DNA of 64,000 nucleotides from Plantactinospora soyae (lineage in GTDB: Bacteria; Actinomycetota; Actinomycetes; Mycobacteriales; Micromonosporaceae), in contig NZ_JADBEB010000001.1 of NCBI RefSeq assembly GCF_014874095.1, positions 7,502,001 to 7,566,000 on the forward strand, written 5' to 3'. Below are positions 30,179-38,067 of the stretch, in pieces. Numbering within the stretch: position 1 is the first letter of the stretch; every line of letters starts with the position of its first letter. Position numbers and translations under genes: made by a program. The notes beneath the pieces are model-generated. The model was not told the origin of the DNA, did not search any database, and saw only the letters and a program-made list of their open reading frames with translations.

Positions 30179-30595
30179 GTGGAGTACACGATCGGGGAGT
30201 TGGCGGGCCGGTTCGGCCTGGCCACGCACGTGCTGCGGCACTGGGAGGACATGGGCTTGCTGTCCCCGGCCCGGCGGGTGGCCAACCGGCGGGTGTACGG
30301 GCCGGCGCACGTGACCCGGGTGGCGGAGATCCTGCTGGGCAAGGACGCCGGCTTCAGCCTCGGACAGTTGCGGGAGCTGTTCACCGCCCCGGACCGCGAC
30401 CGGCGGCGGGAGGTGCTGCGCGGCCAACTGGCCCAGGTACGGGCCCGGATGGCCCGGCTGGCACTGTCACAGACGCTGCTGGAGCACGGGTTGCGCTGCC
30501 GGCACCCGGATTACCAGTCGTGTCCACACTTCCAGGCGATGGTGCTGGCCCAGCTGGACGGCGTGGACCTGGCCAGGGCCCTGGACCACCCCTGA
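30179..30595 (+). CDS. MerR-family transcriptional regulator
   Basis: The 138-residue protein opens at GTG 30179 with the MerR winged helix: YTIGELAGRFGLATHVLRHW, then EDMGLLSPARR and RRVYGPAHVTRVAEILLGKD. A coiled-coil region follows, and the C-terminus has one conserved-looking cluster, HGLRCRHPDYQSCPHFQAMV. The Cys and His residues there could bind a metal or thiol ligand. It is divergent from the methyltransferase gene and shares its promoter region. Confidence 0.85.
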   Translation: MEYTIGELAGRFGLATHVLRHWEDMGLLSPARRVANRRVYGPAHVTRVAEILLGKDAGFSLGQLRELFTAPDRDRRREVLRGQLAQVRARMARLALSQTLLEHGLRCRHPDYQSCPHFQAMVLAQLDGVDLARALDHP

Positions 30596-31104
30596 CCCCG
30601 GGGACCGCGGTCGCGGCACCCGACTCACGGGGCGGCACGGGACGCGGTCGGGGGGCGAGGTGCTTCAGCCCGATGGTCGCGACGTCCGCCGACATCGAAG
30701 TCGGGACCTTTTCCTACGGATAGCATGTGAGCGCTAACACTTATTCGTAGGACACTTCGCCGCATCCGTGAAGGCGGAAGTCAGGTACGCTCGGGTAGCC
30801 GTACGGCGCATTGCCAGACTATTTTTCGTCTTCGAGTGAGGCCGTCGGTGTCTTGCCAGAACCGACCGCGAACTACCTCGCTAATGCGCACTCTGACCCG
30901 ACTGCGAATAGCAGCGGCCGATAACACTTTTCGCCGGAAGGACCGGTTGACCTACCAATAAAATCTCACATCATTTTTTTGTTATCGACACCGTCGCCGG
31001 ACGGTCGCGACGCCAGGGTCGCCGGCTCGACGGTCCGCTGCCGCGCTGACGCCGGGTGGACGGCCGGCGACGCCCCCCGGGAGCGCGCCACCAAGGGCGA
31101 CGGT
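30596..31104. other. Gene-free region with an orphan LacI-type operator
   Basis: No supported coding frame. It contains the quasi-palindrome at 30713-30751. It also has a relatively AT-rich stretch (30900-30975) with inverted ends CGATAACA and TGTTATCG, and a run of T. Both flanking genes end toward it (MerR plus, sigma minus), so no known gene starts here. Confidence 0.5.
30713..30751. promoter_or_regulatory. LacI-type operator inside a longer quasi-palindrome, no adjacent gene start
   Basis: TGTGAGCGCTAACACT at 30726-30741 has the central GCGCT core of LacI/GalR-family operators. It is embedded in outer arms CCTACG and CGTAGG. An identical 16-mer occurs at 42766-42781. A possible minus-strand promoter (TTCACG, 17 bp, TACGAA) overlaps it but would run antisense into the MerR gene. 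Confidence 0.5.
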
Positions 31105-32733
31105 TCAGTTGGCCAGCGGAGGCCGGGCCCGGAAGGACGCGTCGGCGCGGAATCCGGGGTTGGCCGTCAACTGGTCCACCCACAACTCGAGGTTGCGGTG
31201 GCGCAGGAACCAGCCGGGGTAGTTGGACGACTCCAGCGACACCGAGCCGGGTAGCGCACCCTCACGCACACAGAACGTCGCGTCGCCGCGGAACAGTTGG
31301 CTGCCCTCGTCCTCGGTCAACCGGAGCCGCCAGGACAAATGGCGCAGGTAGCGTCCGTCCTGGGAGCGGAAGGAGACACAGGTGCGGTCCGCCAGGCCCT
31401 GGACCGCCTCGAACGTCGCCTGCTGCCGGGCTGGCCCGTCGCTGCCCGCGCCGACCCGAACCAGCAGGCCGAGACCGCCGGCCGTCGTGACGAACAGGCC
31501 CACCTGGTTGATCGACTCCATCGACACGCTCCCCAGCGGGAACGGTCGCGGTCCGGCACTGGACGGGGAGACGCTGGTCGGTCTCGGGTTTCGCGGGACC
31601 GGCGCGGTCTGGCCGGGCGCCGATGTCGAGGGCACGGTCACCACAGCCGCCGATGTCGACACGGCCGCCGTGGGTGCCGAGGTCGGCGCGGTGATGACCA
31701 CGGGTGGCCGTGGTTCCGGCGCCGGCCAGGTCGCCGTGGTCACCGTGGCACCGGCAACGACCGCGCCGGCAGCGACCGCGGCCGCGATGGGATGTGCCCC
31801 GATCACCTGGCCGAGCTGGCCGAGAAGCCCAGCCTTGAGGCCCGCGCCGAGGGCCCCGGAACCGCCGACCCCGAGCCCGCCCGCCCCGGACACCGCCGCC
31901 GCCGACCCCGCACCGAGGGTGGTACCCCAGATCGCGCCCTTACCCGTGAGCACCGCCGCCAGCGTCATGGGAACGGGTATCAGCGCGAGGCCGACGAGCA
32001 GTCGCTCGGGCGCGACCAGGCCCTGGCCGTGGCGGAGGCAGACCGGGCAGGACCGGGTGTGCCGCGTTATACGTTTACGCCACAGTGGGCTCGGCTCGCC
32101 GTTCCAGCCCGCCAGCACGGCCGGAAGTCGATCGCAGCCGGGTCGGGCGTCCAACGCGGCCACGAGCGTACGGCCGAGTTCCAGCTGGTTGCGCATCCGC
32201 TGGACCCGCACACCGGCGTGCGCCACCCCGACGCCAAGGGCTGCCGCCAGCTCTGTCCTGCTCAGCCGGCCGGCGGTTTCCAGCCACCACAGCGACAGCA
32301 GCGGCCGGTCCTCCGGGTCGAGCCAGCGACTGGCGCGTACCACCTGCCGACGTTGGTCGGACAGGTCCACCCGCAGCAACGTCAGATCCTCGAAGTCGGC
32401 GTCGGCATCCGGCTCCGCGGCCACCTCGTCCAGGGGCACGGCGCGGTCGGCGGCGACCTGCTGCCGGTGCAGATGCGTGCTGACCTGGCGCAACGCGATC
32501 GCCATCAGCCAGGGCCGGAAGCTCTCCGGCGTCCGCAGCATCCGCAGTTCCCGCAGGGCACGGAGCATGGTCTCCTGGACCACGTCGTCGGCGTCCGGAT
32601 GGCCGCTCAGCGCCCTACGCACGATGGTGTACACGATCGGCAGGTACGCCACGGTGAGTTCGTCAAGCGCCTGACGGTCGCCAGCCTGTGCGGCGACGAT
32701 CAGACTCGTCTCGTCTGTACGGGTAGCTCGCAT
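31105..32733 (-). CDS. ECF sigma factor fused to a zinc anti-sigma-like motif, hydrophobic spans and an AbfB (CBM42) domain
   Basis: The 542-residue protein starts at ATG 32733. Residues 24-95 match ECF sigma-2 (DELTVAYLPIVYTIVRRALS, DADDVVQETMLRALRELRML) and 127-190 sigma-4 (LSRTELAAALGVGVAHAGVR). H225-x3-C229-x2-C232 (HTRSCPVC) is the zinc anti-sigma pattern. Hydrophobic stretches lie at 245-262 and 314-335, separated by a Gly-rich segment. A Pro/Thr/Ser linker (337-395) precedes a beta-trefoil-like AbfB domain (399-540) with SVSLESSNYPGWFLRHRN and FRADASF. CBM42/AbfB binds arabinofuranosyl side chains. The layout suggests a one-protein sensor of arabinose-substituted polymer. Membrane topology is unclear: two spans would leave the lectin domain inside, one or three outside. 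Confidence 0.85.
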   Translation of the reverse strand: MRATRTDETSLIVAAQAGDRQALDELTVAYLPIVYTIVRRALSGHPDADDVVQETMLRALRELRMLRTPESFRPWLMAIALRQVSTHLHRQQVAADRAVPLDEVAAEPDADADFEDLTLLRVDLSDQRRQVVRASRWLDPEDRPLLSLWWLETAGRLSRTELAAALGVGVAHAGVRVQRMRNQLELGRTLVAALDARPGCDRLPAVLAGWNGEPSPLWRKRITRHTRSCPVCLRHGQGLVAPERLLVGLALIPVPMTLAAVLTGKGAIWGTTLGAGSAAAVSGAGGLGVGGSGALGAGLKAGLLGQLGQVIGAHPIAAAVAAGAVVAGATVTTATWPAPEPRPPVVITAPTSAPTAAVSTSAAVVTVPSTSAPGQTAPVPRNPRPTSVSPSSAGPRPFPLGSVSMESINQVGLFVTTAGGLGLLVRVGAGSDGPARQQATFEAVQGLADRTCVSFRSQDGRYLRHLSWRLRLTEDEGSQLFRGDATFCVREGALPGSVSLESSNYPGWFLRHRNLELWVDQLTANPGFRADASFRARPPLAN

Positions 32734-33296
32734 GTCCCATCGCTGTCGCAGGTGCCCGGAGGGTGGTGGACCGGGGCCGGTGTCACCGGGCGCGGGACGA
32801 CCCGGCGCGCGCCGGCACGACCGGTGTCGAGTCGTCGCACGCCGACCCCGCGCGTCCGGCGGAACGCAGGGGCCACGGTGTGGTGGTTGACTGTGATGGA
32901 CGCCGGCGGCCGAGTCAAGAAGTAGCCGCGAATTCTCCGGCTACCGGCTCTGCGGGCGCCGACACCGAAGCAGCGCGGAAATGTCGGTGCCACTGGTTCG
33001 GATTGCCGCGAAGAATAGCGGGAGCTTCGTCGAACGACAGCGGAACGGGGTACCCGGGCGACGCGACCGGATGATTCTTTCGGATTACCCGTCCCCATTC
33101 TGGCCCAGATGCAAACGCACCTTTGCGATCCCCGACCTCGAAGCGACGTGTTCGCGCTCACATGGATGGTCGACCGCGCCCTAGCCGGTACCCGGATACC
33201 TCGCGTCCGCGTGGCCGAACGGCGGGCGAGGCTGCGCCGCAGGTGTCGCAGCAGCCGGTGGTGGCCGGGCCTGGACACGGCCCGGCCACCGCGGCG
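32734..33296. other. Spacer upstream of the sigma gene
   Basis: No gene is supported. It should hold the sigma gene promoter, which I could not place. Its far end contains the terminator of the lyase operon. Confidence 0.4.
33260..33290. terminator. 12-bp perfect stem terminator of the lyase operon
   Basis: GGTGGCCGGGCC (33260-33271) pairs with 33279-33290 across TGGACAC, 6 nt beyond the stop of the PL11-like gene. Confidence 0.75.
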
Positions 33297-35153
33297 CTAT
33301 CGGGCGGGGTACGTGATGTTCGGACGGGGCGGTGCGCTCATGCCGGCGCCGAGGAAGTAGTCGACGTGATGTGACTGCATGTAGCCCTTGAGGGTCATGG
33401 CGTTGCGGTAGGCCGGGTTGTGCGCCAGGGTGTACAGCCGGGTGTTGCTCGGCTGGTTGGTGGTGAAGATGATCAGCTCGTTGTAACTGGCGTTGGTGTA
33501 GACGGCCTCCTCGCGCCAGTCCCCGAGGATGTCGCCGACGAAGGTGGGCTGGACGCCCTGGCTGGCGTTGACCGCGCCGTAGTTCCACGTGCTGACCAGC
33601 CGGGGCACGCTGCCGCTGGCAGTCGGGCTGTTCGGATTCCACTTCTCGATCTTGCCGTCGTTGAGCAGTTCCATGGTGAGGTCGCCGTCCCACCAGAGTC
33701 CGAGCTGCGGCCACGGCTGCCGCGAGGTGTCGGGTTCGGCGAGGCGGTTGGTGGGTGCGTTGTAGAGGCCCGAGAAGGACCAGACCTCCATCCCGGGCAC
33801 GCGTGGGTCGATGTCGCCGGCCATGCCGCGTCCGACGTCGCCGGTGCCGGACTCGACGTGCCGCCAGATGATGGAGCCGTTGGTCGCGTCGTAGTAGTAC
33901 TGGCGCAGCCCGCTGGGATTGACCTGTTGGACGCCGTAGCCCTGCAGGCCCGGCCGGTTGGGGTCCAGCTTGGCGATGTGGAAGCGGTCACCGTGGATGA
34001 CGCCCTGGGGTCCCAGCGAGTACTTCAGGGTGCCGTTGCCGTTCAGCACGAACCCGATCTCGGCAACCTCGTCCCCGCCGTCGCCGTCGACGTCGACGAT
34101 CCGGGTGTTGTGCCCGTCGGGGGTGTTCTGGTTGCCGCGCAGCCACTTCCACTGCTGGGTCAGGGACTGGCCGGTGAACCGCCAGGCGACCATCATCAGG
34201 TTGAAGTCGCCGTTGCCGATCCGGTTCTTCAGGTAGGCCACCAGACTCGGGTTGACCCCGTCGAGGTGGCCGACGCCGAAGCGGGCGTACATGGGGCCGT
34301 CGGCGAGGTAGTCGGTCGGCACCGGTGCGGTCGCACGGGGCGCGCCGGTCATGCCGTCGAGGATGGCGATGAACTGGCGGTTGTTGTCGCTGTTGGTGAA
34401 GGTGGTGCCGTTGCCGAACCGGACGCCGTTGGCGATCCGCAGGGCGACCTCGGCGCGACCGTCGCTGTCGAGGTCGTAGACGGTGACACCGTCGTTGTGG
34501 CCGACGTCGATGGTGGCCGAGCCGCCCTCGATGTTGTCCTGGTCGGTGCTGTTCGGGCCCATGTTGACCGACCAGAGGAACTGGCCGTTGCTCCGGTAGG
34601 CCTCGACGGTCTGCGGGGAGGTCTGTCGGTCGAGCACGTAGTCGTACTCACCGTCGCCGTCGAGGTCGCCGACCCAGACGAACTTGACCGCGCCGCCGGC
34701 ACGCAGCGGTACGCGGACCACCGGTTCGGTGGCGTGGTTGCCGGTCAGCGTGAATGCTCCGCTCGACGCCTGTTCCACACCGTTGATCACCGGCCGTACG
34801 TGGTAGGCGTTCGACTGGCCGAGGTTGGCGCTGGTGTCGGTGTAGTTCGTTCCGCCGGTCAGCACCGACGGGTTCAGCTTGACGGAGGCGCCGCCGCCGG
34901 TGGAGCGGTAGACGTTGAAACCGATGCCGGCGGGGTCGAGTCCGAGCAGCCGCCAGGCGACCAGCACCTGGGTGCCGCTCGATCGCACGGCCACCACACC
35001 GCGACCGAGACTCTCCATCCGCCGGGGGCCGGCGGCGTTCTCGGCCCCGTGCCGGGTCGTCGCGGCGGGCGTGCCGAGGGCGACCACCACCCCGGCGCCG
35101 GTCAGCAGGATCGTCACGGCGGCCACTACGGAGAGCTTCGTTCCTGGTCTCAT
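33297..35153 (-). CDS. Secreted rhamnogalacturonan lyase, PL11-like
   Basis: This 618-residue protein starts at ATG 35153 after GGAGGG. An N-terminal signal/anchor (VVAAVTILLTGAGVVVALGT) leads to a fibronectin-like region and the PL11 eight-bladed propeller. The repeated calcium-binding motifs typical of the family are clear: VGDLDGDGEYDYVLDR, VYDLDSDGRAEVALR, VDVDGDGGDEVAEIG and PTFVGDILGDWREEAVY. PL11 enzymes (YesW/YesX type) cut the rhamnose-galacturonate backbone of rhamnogalacturonan I by beta-elimination. The start overlaps the stop of the upstream exo-lyase-like gene (ATGA), so both are made together. No CBM is attached. Confidence 0.9.
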   Translation of the reverse strand: MRPGTKLSVVAAVTILLTGAGVVVALGTPAATTRHGAENAAGPRRMESLGRGVVAVRSSGTQVLVAWRLLGLDPAGIGFNVYRSTGGGASVKLNPSVLTGGTNYTDTSANLGQSNAYHVRPVINGVEQASSGAFTLTGNHATEPVVRVPLRAGGAVKFVWVGDLDGDGEYDYVLDRQTSPQTVEAYRSNGQFLWSVNMGPNSTDQDNIEGGSATIDVGHNDGVTVYDLDSDGRAEVALRIANGVRFGNGTTFTNSDNNRQFIAILDGMTGAPRATAPVPTDYLADGPMYARFGVGHLDGVNPSLVAYLKNRIGNGDFNLMMVAWRFTGQSLTQQWKWLRGNQNTPDGHNTRIVDVDGDGGDEVAEIGFVLNGNGTLKYSLGPQGVIHGDRFHIAKLDPNRPGLQGYGVQQVNPSGLRQYYYDATNGSIIWRHVESGTGDVGRGMAGDIDPRVPGMEVWSFSGLYNAPTNRLAEPDTSRQPWPQLGLWWDGDLTMELLNDGKIEKWNPNSPTASGSVPRLVSTWNYGAVNASQGVQPTFVGDILGDWREEAVYTNASYNELIIFTTNQPSNTRLYTLAHNPAYRNAMTLKGYMQSHHVDYFLGAGMSAPPRPNITYPAR

Positions 35154-37909
35154 CGACCCTCCTGTTCGGGTAGGTGGTCGCCGACCAGCGCCAGGCACTG
35201 GATCGCGGCCAGGCCGTACTGGGAACTCGCGTTGGTGGAGACGAAGGCGGCCTCGTCGACCGGCTTGAGCACGGCCGCCCCTTCGACTCGCGCGGAGCGC
35301 CAGTCGAGGCTCCGTGGATAGCCGGCGTGGCCGGTGTGGAACTCCTGCCAGGCGCGGGCGGCCAGCGTCGGGTTGCCGGTCCTGGCGGCGGCGTAGGCGG
35401 TGAGCCGGGCGTGGGCCTGGCGCAGGTTCAGGTTGCCGAACGACTGCCCGGTCTCGGCGATCTGCTCGGCGGCGGTGCCGTTGTAGAGCCGGCAATACTG
35501 CAGCCAGGCGTCGGTGAACTCCGGTAGGTCGAGCAGGTCGACGAGTTCGCTGCATATCTCGACGAGGCCGAACACGGCGCCGAGTGACCCGACGGACACC
35601 GCCGGTTCGGCGGCTGCGAACGCACCGGTGTCCAGGTCGTAGAGCCCGCTGCCCTGGATGAACCCGTTCGGCATGGCCGCGATGGTGCGGGCGCTGTTGA
35701 CCAGCTTGCGTAGCGCGACCGGGTTGCCGCCGCGTTCCCACTCGGTCAGGAAGGCGGCGGCGAGCCCACTCCAGTCGGTGCCGGTGCCGACCGACAGCGC
35801 GTGCGGATCCGGCTCGTACGGCTCTGTGCGGATCTTGCGGATCGGGTCCAGCACCAGGAAGGTACGGTCGGCGTCGACCAGGTCCCGCATCAGGTCGCCG
35901 ACCCGCTCGTCGGCGGTGAGGAAGTAGTAGAAGCGCCGGTACGCGGCGCTGCTGATCCGGAGCTGTTTGGCGCTGTCGGCCCAGTGCAGCACCCCGTGCC
36001 GGGTGCCGAGGTCGCGGTACCTGCCGAGGTGGTAGACGTCGACCTCGCCGGTGTGCCGGGTCATGGCCTCGGCGAAGCGGAACACGTCGGCGCGACCGGA
36101 GCGCAGGTACTGGTACCACAGCCACAGGTCCGGCGACAGCTCGGAGTTCGCCCAGGCGTACCCGCCGACGTCGTACCGCCACACGTGCCGGTCCGGGTCG
36201 TAGCTGTGCATGATGTCGCCGTAGTTCCAGAACCCGTACCAGGAACGCTGCTCCACCTGCTGGCGGTGGAAGTCGACGAGGAAGTCGAGCCGGTCCTCGA
36301 TCTCCCGCCGCGCCGGGGTGCTCCGGTCGACCGGGCTCCAGTCACCGAAGACGCCGGCCGCGTGCAGGTGTGCCGGTGGGGCGACGACGAGCGGCGGATA
36401 GCGCACGGCGGCGGCGAGCTCGGCGAACCGCTCGGCGAACGGTGTGCCGTCGAGCGCCCAGAAGGACATCTCGGTGGTACGCGCTATCCCGTACGGGCTG
36501 CCGAAGCCGGGCTCGTAGTCCTCGTAGGTGATCTCGAGGCCCTCCAGCTGCTCCGGGTAGGTGTCCTGACCCATCCCGTCGTGGTAGAAGCGCAGGTCCA
36601 TCGGGGTGGCGTCGGGCGACCAGAGCCAGACGGTGACCTCGGCGTTGTCCGTGGCAGCGCCCCGGACGTCGAGCTGGGTCGGGTGCAGCTGCCAGAAGTC
36701 CTTCATCCCGAACGCGAGACCGCCGGAGACGCCGCCGACATAGCCGAGGCCGGCGGCACGGCGGCCGGTGTCGACCTGCACCCAGCCGTGCCCCGAACCG
36801 GTGCGCTTGCGGATGTCGAAGCAGCCGTCGGTGAGCTGCCGCAGGCTGTAGTCGCCCCAGGCCGGCACGAGGTGCAGCCGGCCGCTCACCCGGGTGTCCC
36901 AGGTGGACAGCTCGGGCGTGCGTGCTCCGGCGACCTGCGCCTGCCGTACCGCCGGGCCGGGGTCACGGCGCAGGCCGGTGACGCCACGGACGGCCTCGCC
37001 GAGCACGCCGTCGCCGTCTCCGGCGAACCGTACGTGCCGGTCGTGCGGTTGGTCGGTCATCGGCACCTGGAATCGGACGCCCAGGCCGCTGATGAAGTCC
37101 TTGCGCTCGTTGCCGTCGAAGACGAAGGTGTGCACGACTCGGATGCCGTCGCTACCGGCGTAGAGGTACAGCCGGAGCGTGAACGGCAACCAGACGCGGC
37201 GGCCCCGGTCGGCGCGGTGCCGGCCCTCGACCCGGACCACCGCACGCACCGGGCCGCGCTGCTCGACCGTGACCGTCTGGATGTCGCTGGTGAACCGCTC
37301 CTGGCGCACGGTGCCCGCCTCCGGGTCTCCGGGGGCGTCCTTGCGCAGGCAGACCAGGGTGCCGTTCGCCGCGACGGTGCGGTCGCCCCGGATGATCGCG
37401 GGCACCAGCACGCGGCCCCGGCGGGCGATCCGGCAACGCACGACGCCGGTGTCCACCTCGATCGTCCTGGCGGTCTCGGTGACCCGCACCGGGCTCTCCG
37501 GTACGGCCGCCGGGCCGGGCCGGAGCAGGTAGTCCGCCGCGGGCGGGACGCTGGTGCCGATCGCGTGGGCGGTCCACTTGACCGTGCCGTCCGGCCAGAA
37601 TCCGATCGGCCAGGACTGCACGGGTACGGCCGTGCCGGCGGCGGTGGTCAGGGAGAGCTCCTGGTCACGGCTCAGGGCGCCGCGCGGCCACGGCACGCCC
37701 CAGGTGGCGCCGATCAGGGCGCGGGGTGTGCCGCCGTCGAGCCAGCGCACCGGCACACCGGCGTCGAGGGCCGGGGCGGCACCGGCCCGCGCGTCGGCCG
37801 GGGCGACGGCGGCCTGCGCGGCAGCGGCCGTTCGGGCGCCGGGGAGCTGGGTCGCGACGCCGGCGATTGCGACACCCATCAGCAGGCTGCGTCTGGGCAG
37901 TTGAGGCAT
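35150..37909 (-). CDS. Tat-exported exo-rhamnogalacturonan lyase-like protein (PcRGLX/YetA type)
   Basis: The 919-residue protein begins at ATG 37909 with a Tat signal (RRSLLMGVAIAGVATQLPGA). The mature part fits the PcRGLX/YetA-type lyases (PL26-like): an N-terminal RIFT-barrel region (VPVRWLDGGTPRALIGATWG, GVPWPRGAL), a central domain and a long C-terminal alpha/alpha toroid (SWYGFWNYGDIMHSYDPDRH, WANSELSPDLWLWYQYLRSG, ADERVGDLMRDLVDADRTF). Such enzymes release disaccharides from rhamnogalacturonan I. It is the first gene of a two-gene operon with the PL11-like lyase. A LacI-type operator lies 43 nt upstream. Confidence 0.8.
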   Translation of the reverse strand: MPQLPRRSLLMGVAIAGVATQLPGARTAAAAQAAVAPADARAGAAPALDAGVPVRWLDGGTPRALIGATWGVPWPRGALSRDQELSLTTAAGTAVPVQSWPIGFWPDGTVKWTAHAIGTSVPPAADYLLRPGPAAVPESPVRVTETARTIEVDTGVVRCRIARRGRVLVPAIIRGDRTVAANGTLVCLRKDAPGDPEAGTVRQERFTSDIQTVTVEQRGPVRAVVRVEGRHRADRGRRVWLPFTLRLYLYAGSDGIRVVHTFVFDGNERKDFISGLGVRFQVPMTDQPHDRHVRFAGDGDGVLGEAVRGVTGLRRDPGPAVRQAQVAGARTPELSTWDTRVSGRLHLVPAWGDYSLRQLTDGCFDIRKRTGSGHGWVQVDTGRRAAGLGYVGGVSGGLAFGMKDFWQLHPTQLDVRGAATDNAEVTVWLWSPDATPMDLRFYHDGMGQDTYPEQLEGLEITYEDYEPGFGSPYGIARTTEMSFWALDGTPFAERFAELAAAVRYPPLVVAPPAHLHAAGVFGDWSPVDRSTPARREIEDRLDFLVDFHRQQVEQRSWYGFWNYGDIMHSYDPDRHVWRYDVGGYAWANSELSPDLWLWYQYLRSGRADVFRFAEAMTRHTGEVDVYHLGRYRDLGTRHGVLHWADSAKQLRISSAAYRRFYYFLTADERVGDLMRDLVDADRTFLVLDPIRKIRTEPYEPDPHALSVGTGTDWSGLAAAFLTEWERGGNPVALRKLVNSARTIAAMPNGFIQGSGLYDLDTGAFAAAEPAVSVGSLGAVFGLVEICSELVDLLDLPEFTDAWLQYCRLYNGTAAEQIAETGQSFGNLNLRQAHARLTAYAAARTGNPTLAARAWQEFHTGHAGYPRSLDWRSARVEGAAVLKPVDEAAFVSTNASSQYGLAAIQCLALVGDHLPEQEGR

Positions 37910-37951
37910 GGCGCACTCCACTTCGCGGGGGGATAACAGCCAGAGGCCGCT

Positions 37952-37967
37952 GTGGAAACGCTTACTA
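37952..37967. promoter_or_regulatory. LacI-type operator A, upstream of the lyase operon
   Basis: GTGGAAACGCTTACTA carries the core GGAAACGCTTAC. The same core, with one change, occurs before the LacI gene (site C), and a related AAACGCTT core lies at site B. It sits between the divergent lyase operon and DUF2264 gene. Confidence 0.6.
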
Positions 37968-38067
37968 TGTCGAGCAGGTAACCAGAGAGTTTCGTCGATG
38001 TCAATGGATGGGTTGCCGAATGATTCGGCTGGTCGAAGTGGATTGATCGTGACTGAAGCAGTGACCT

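Noticed and set aside
30900-30975. AT-rich inverted ends CGATAACA and TGTTATCG with a T-run, considered as a terminator or attachment site
   Set aside because: The arms are short and about 50 nt apart and no integrase or flanking duplication is near. It could be part of a terminator, but the evidence is weak.
35801-37936. A 711-codon plus-strand open frame
   Set aside because: It is antisense to the Tat-exported lyase and has the Val/Gly/Arg-rich composition of a shadow frame.
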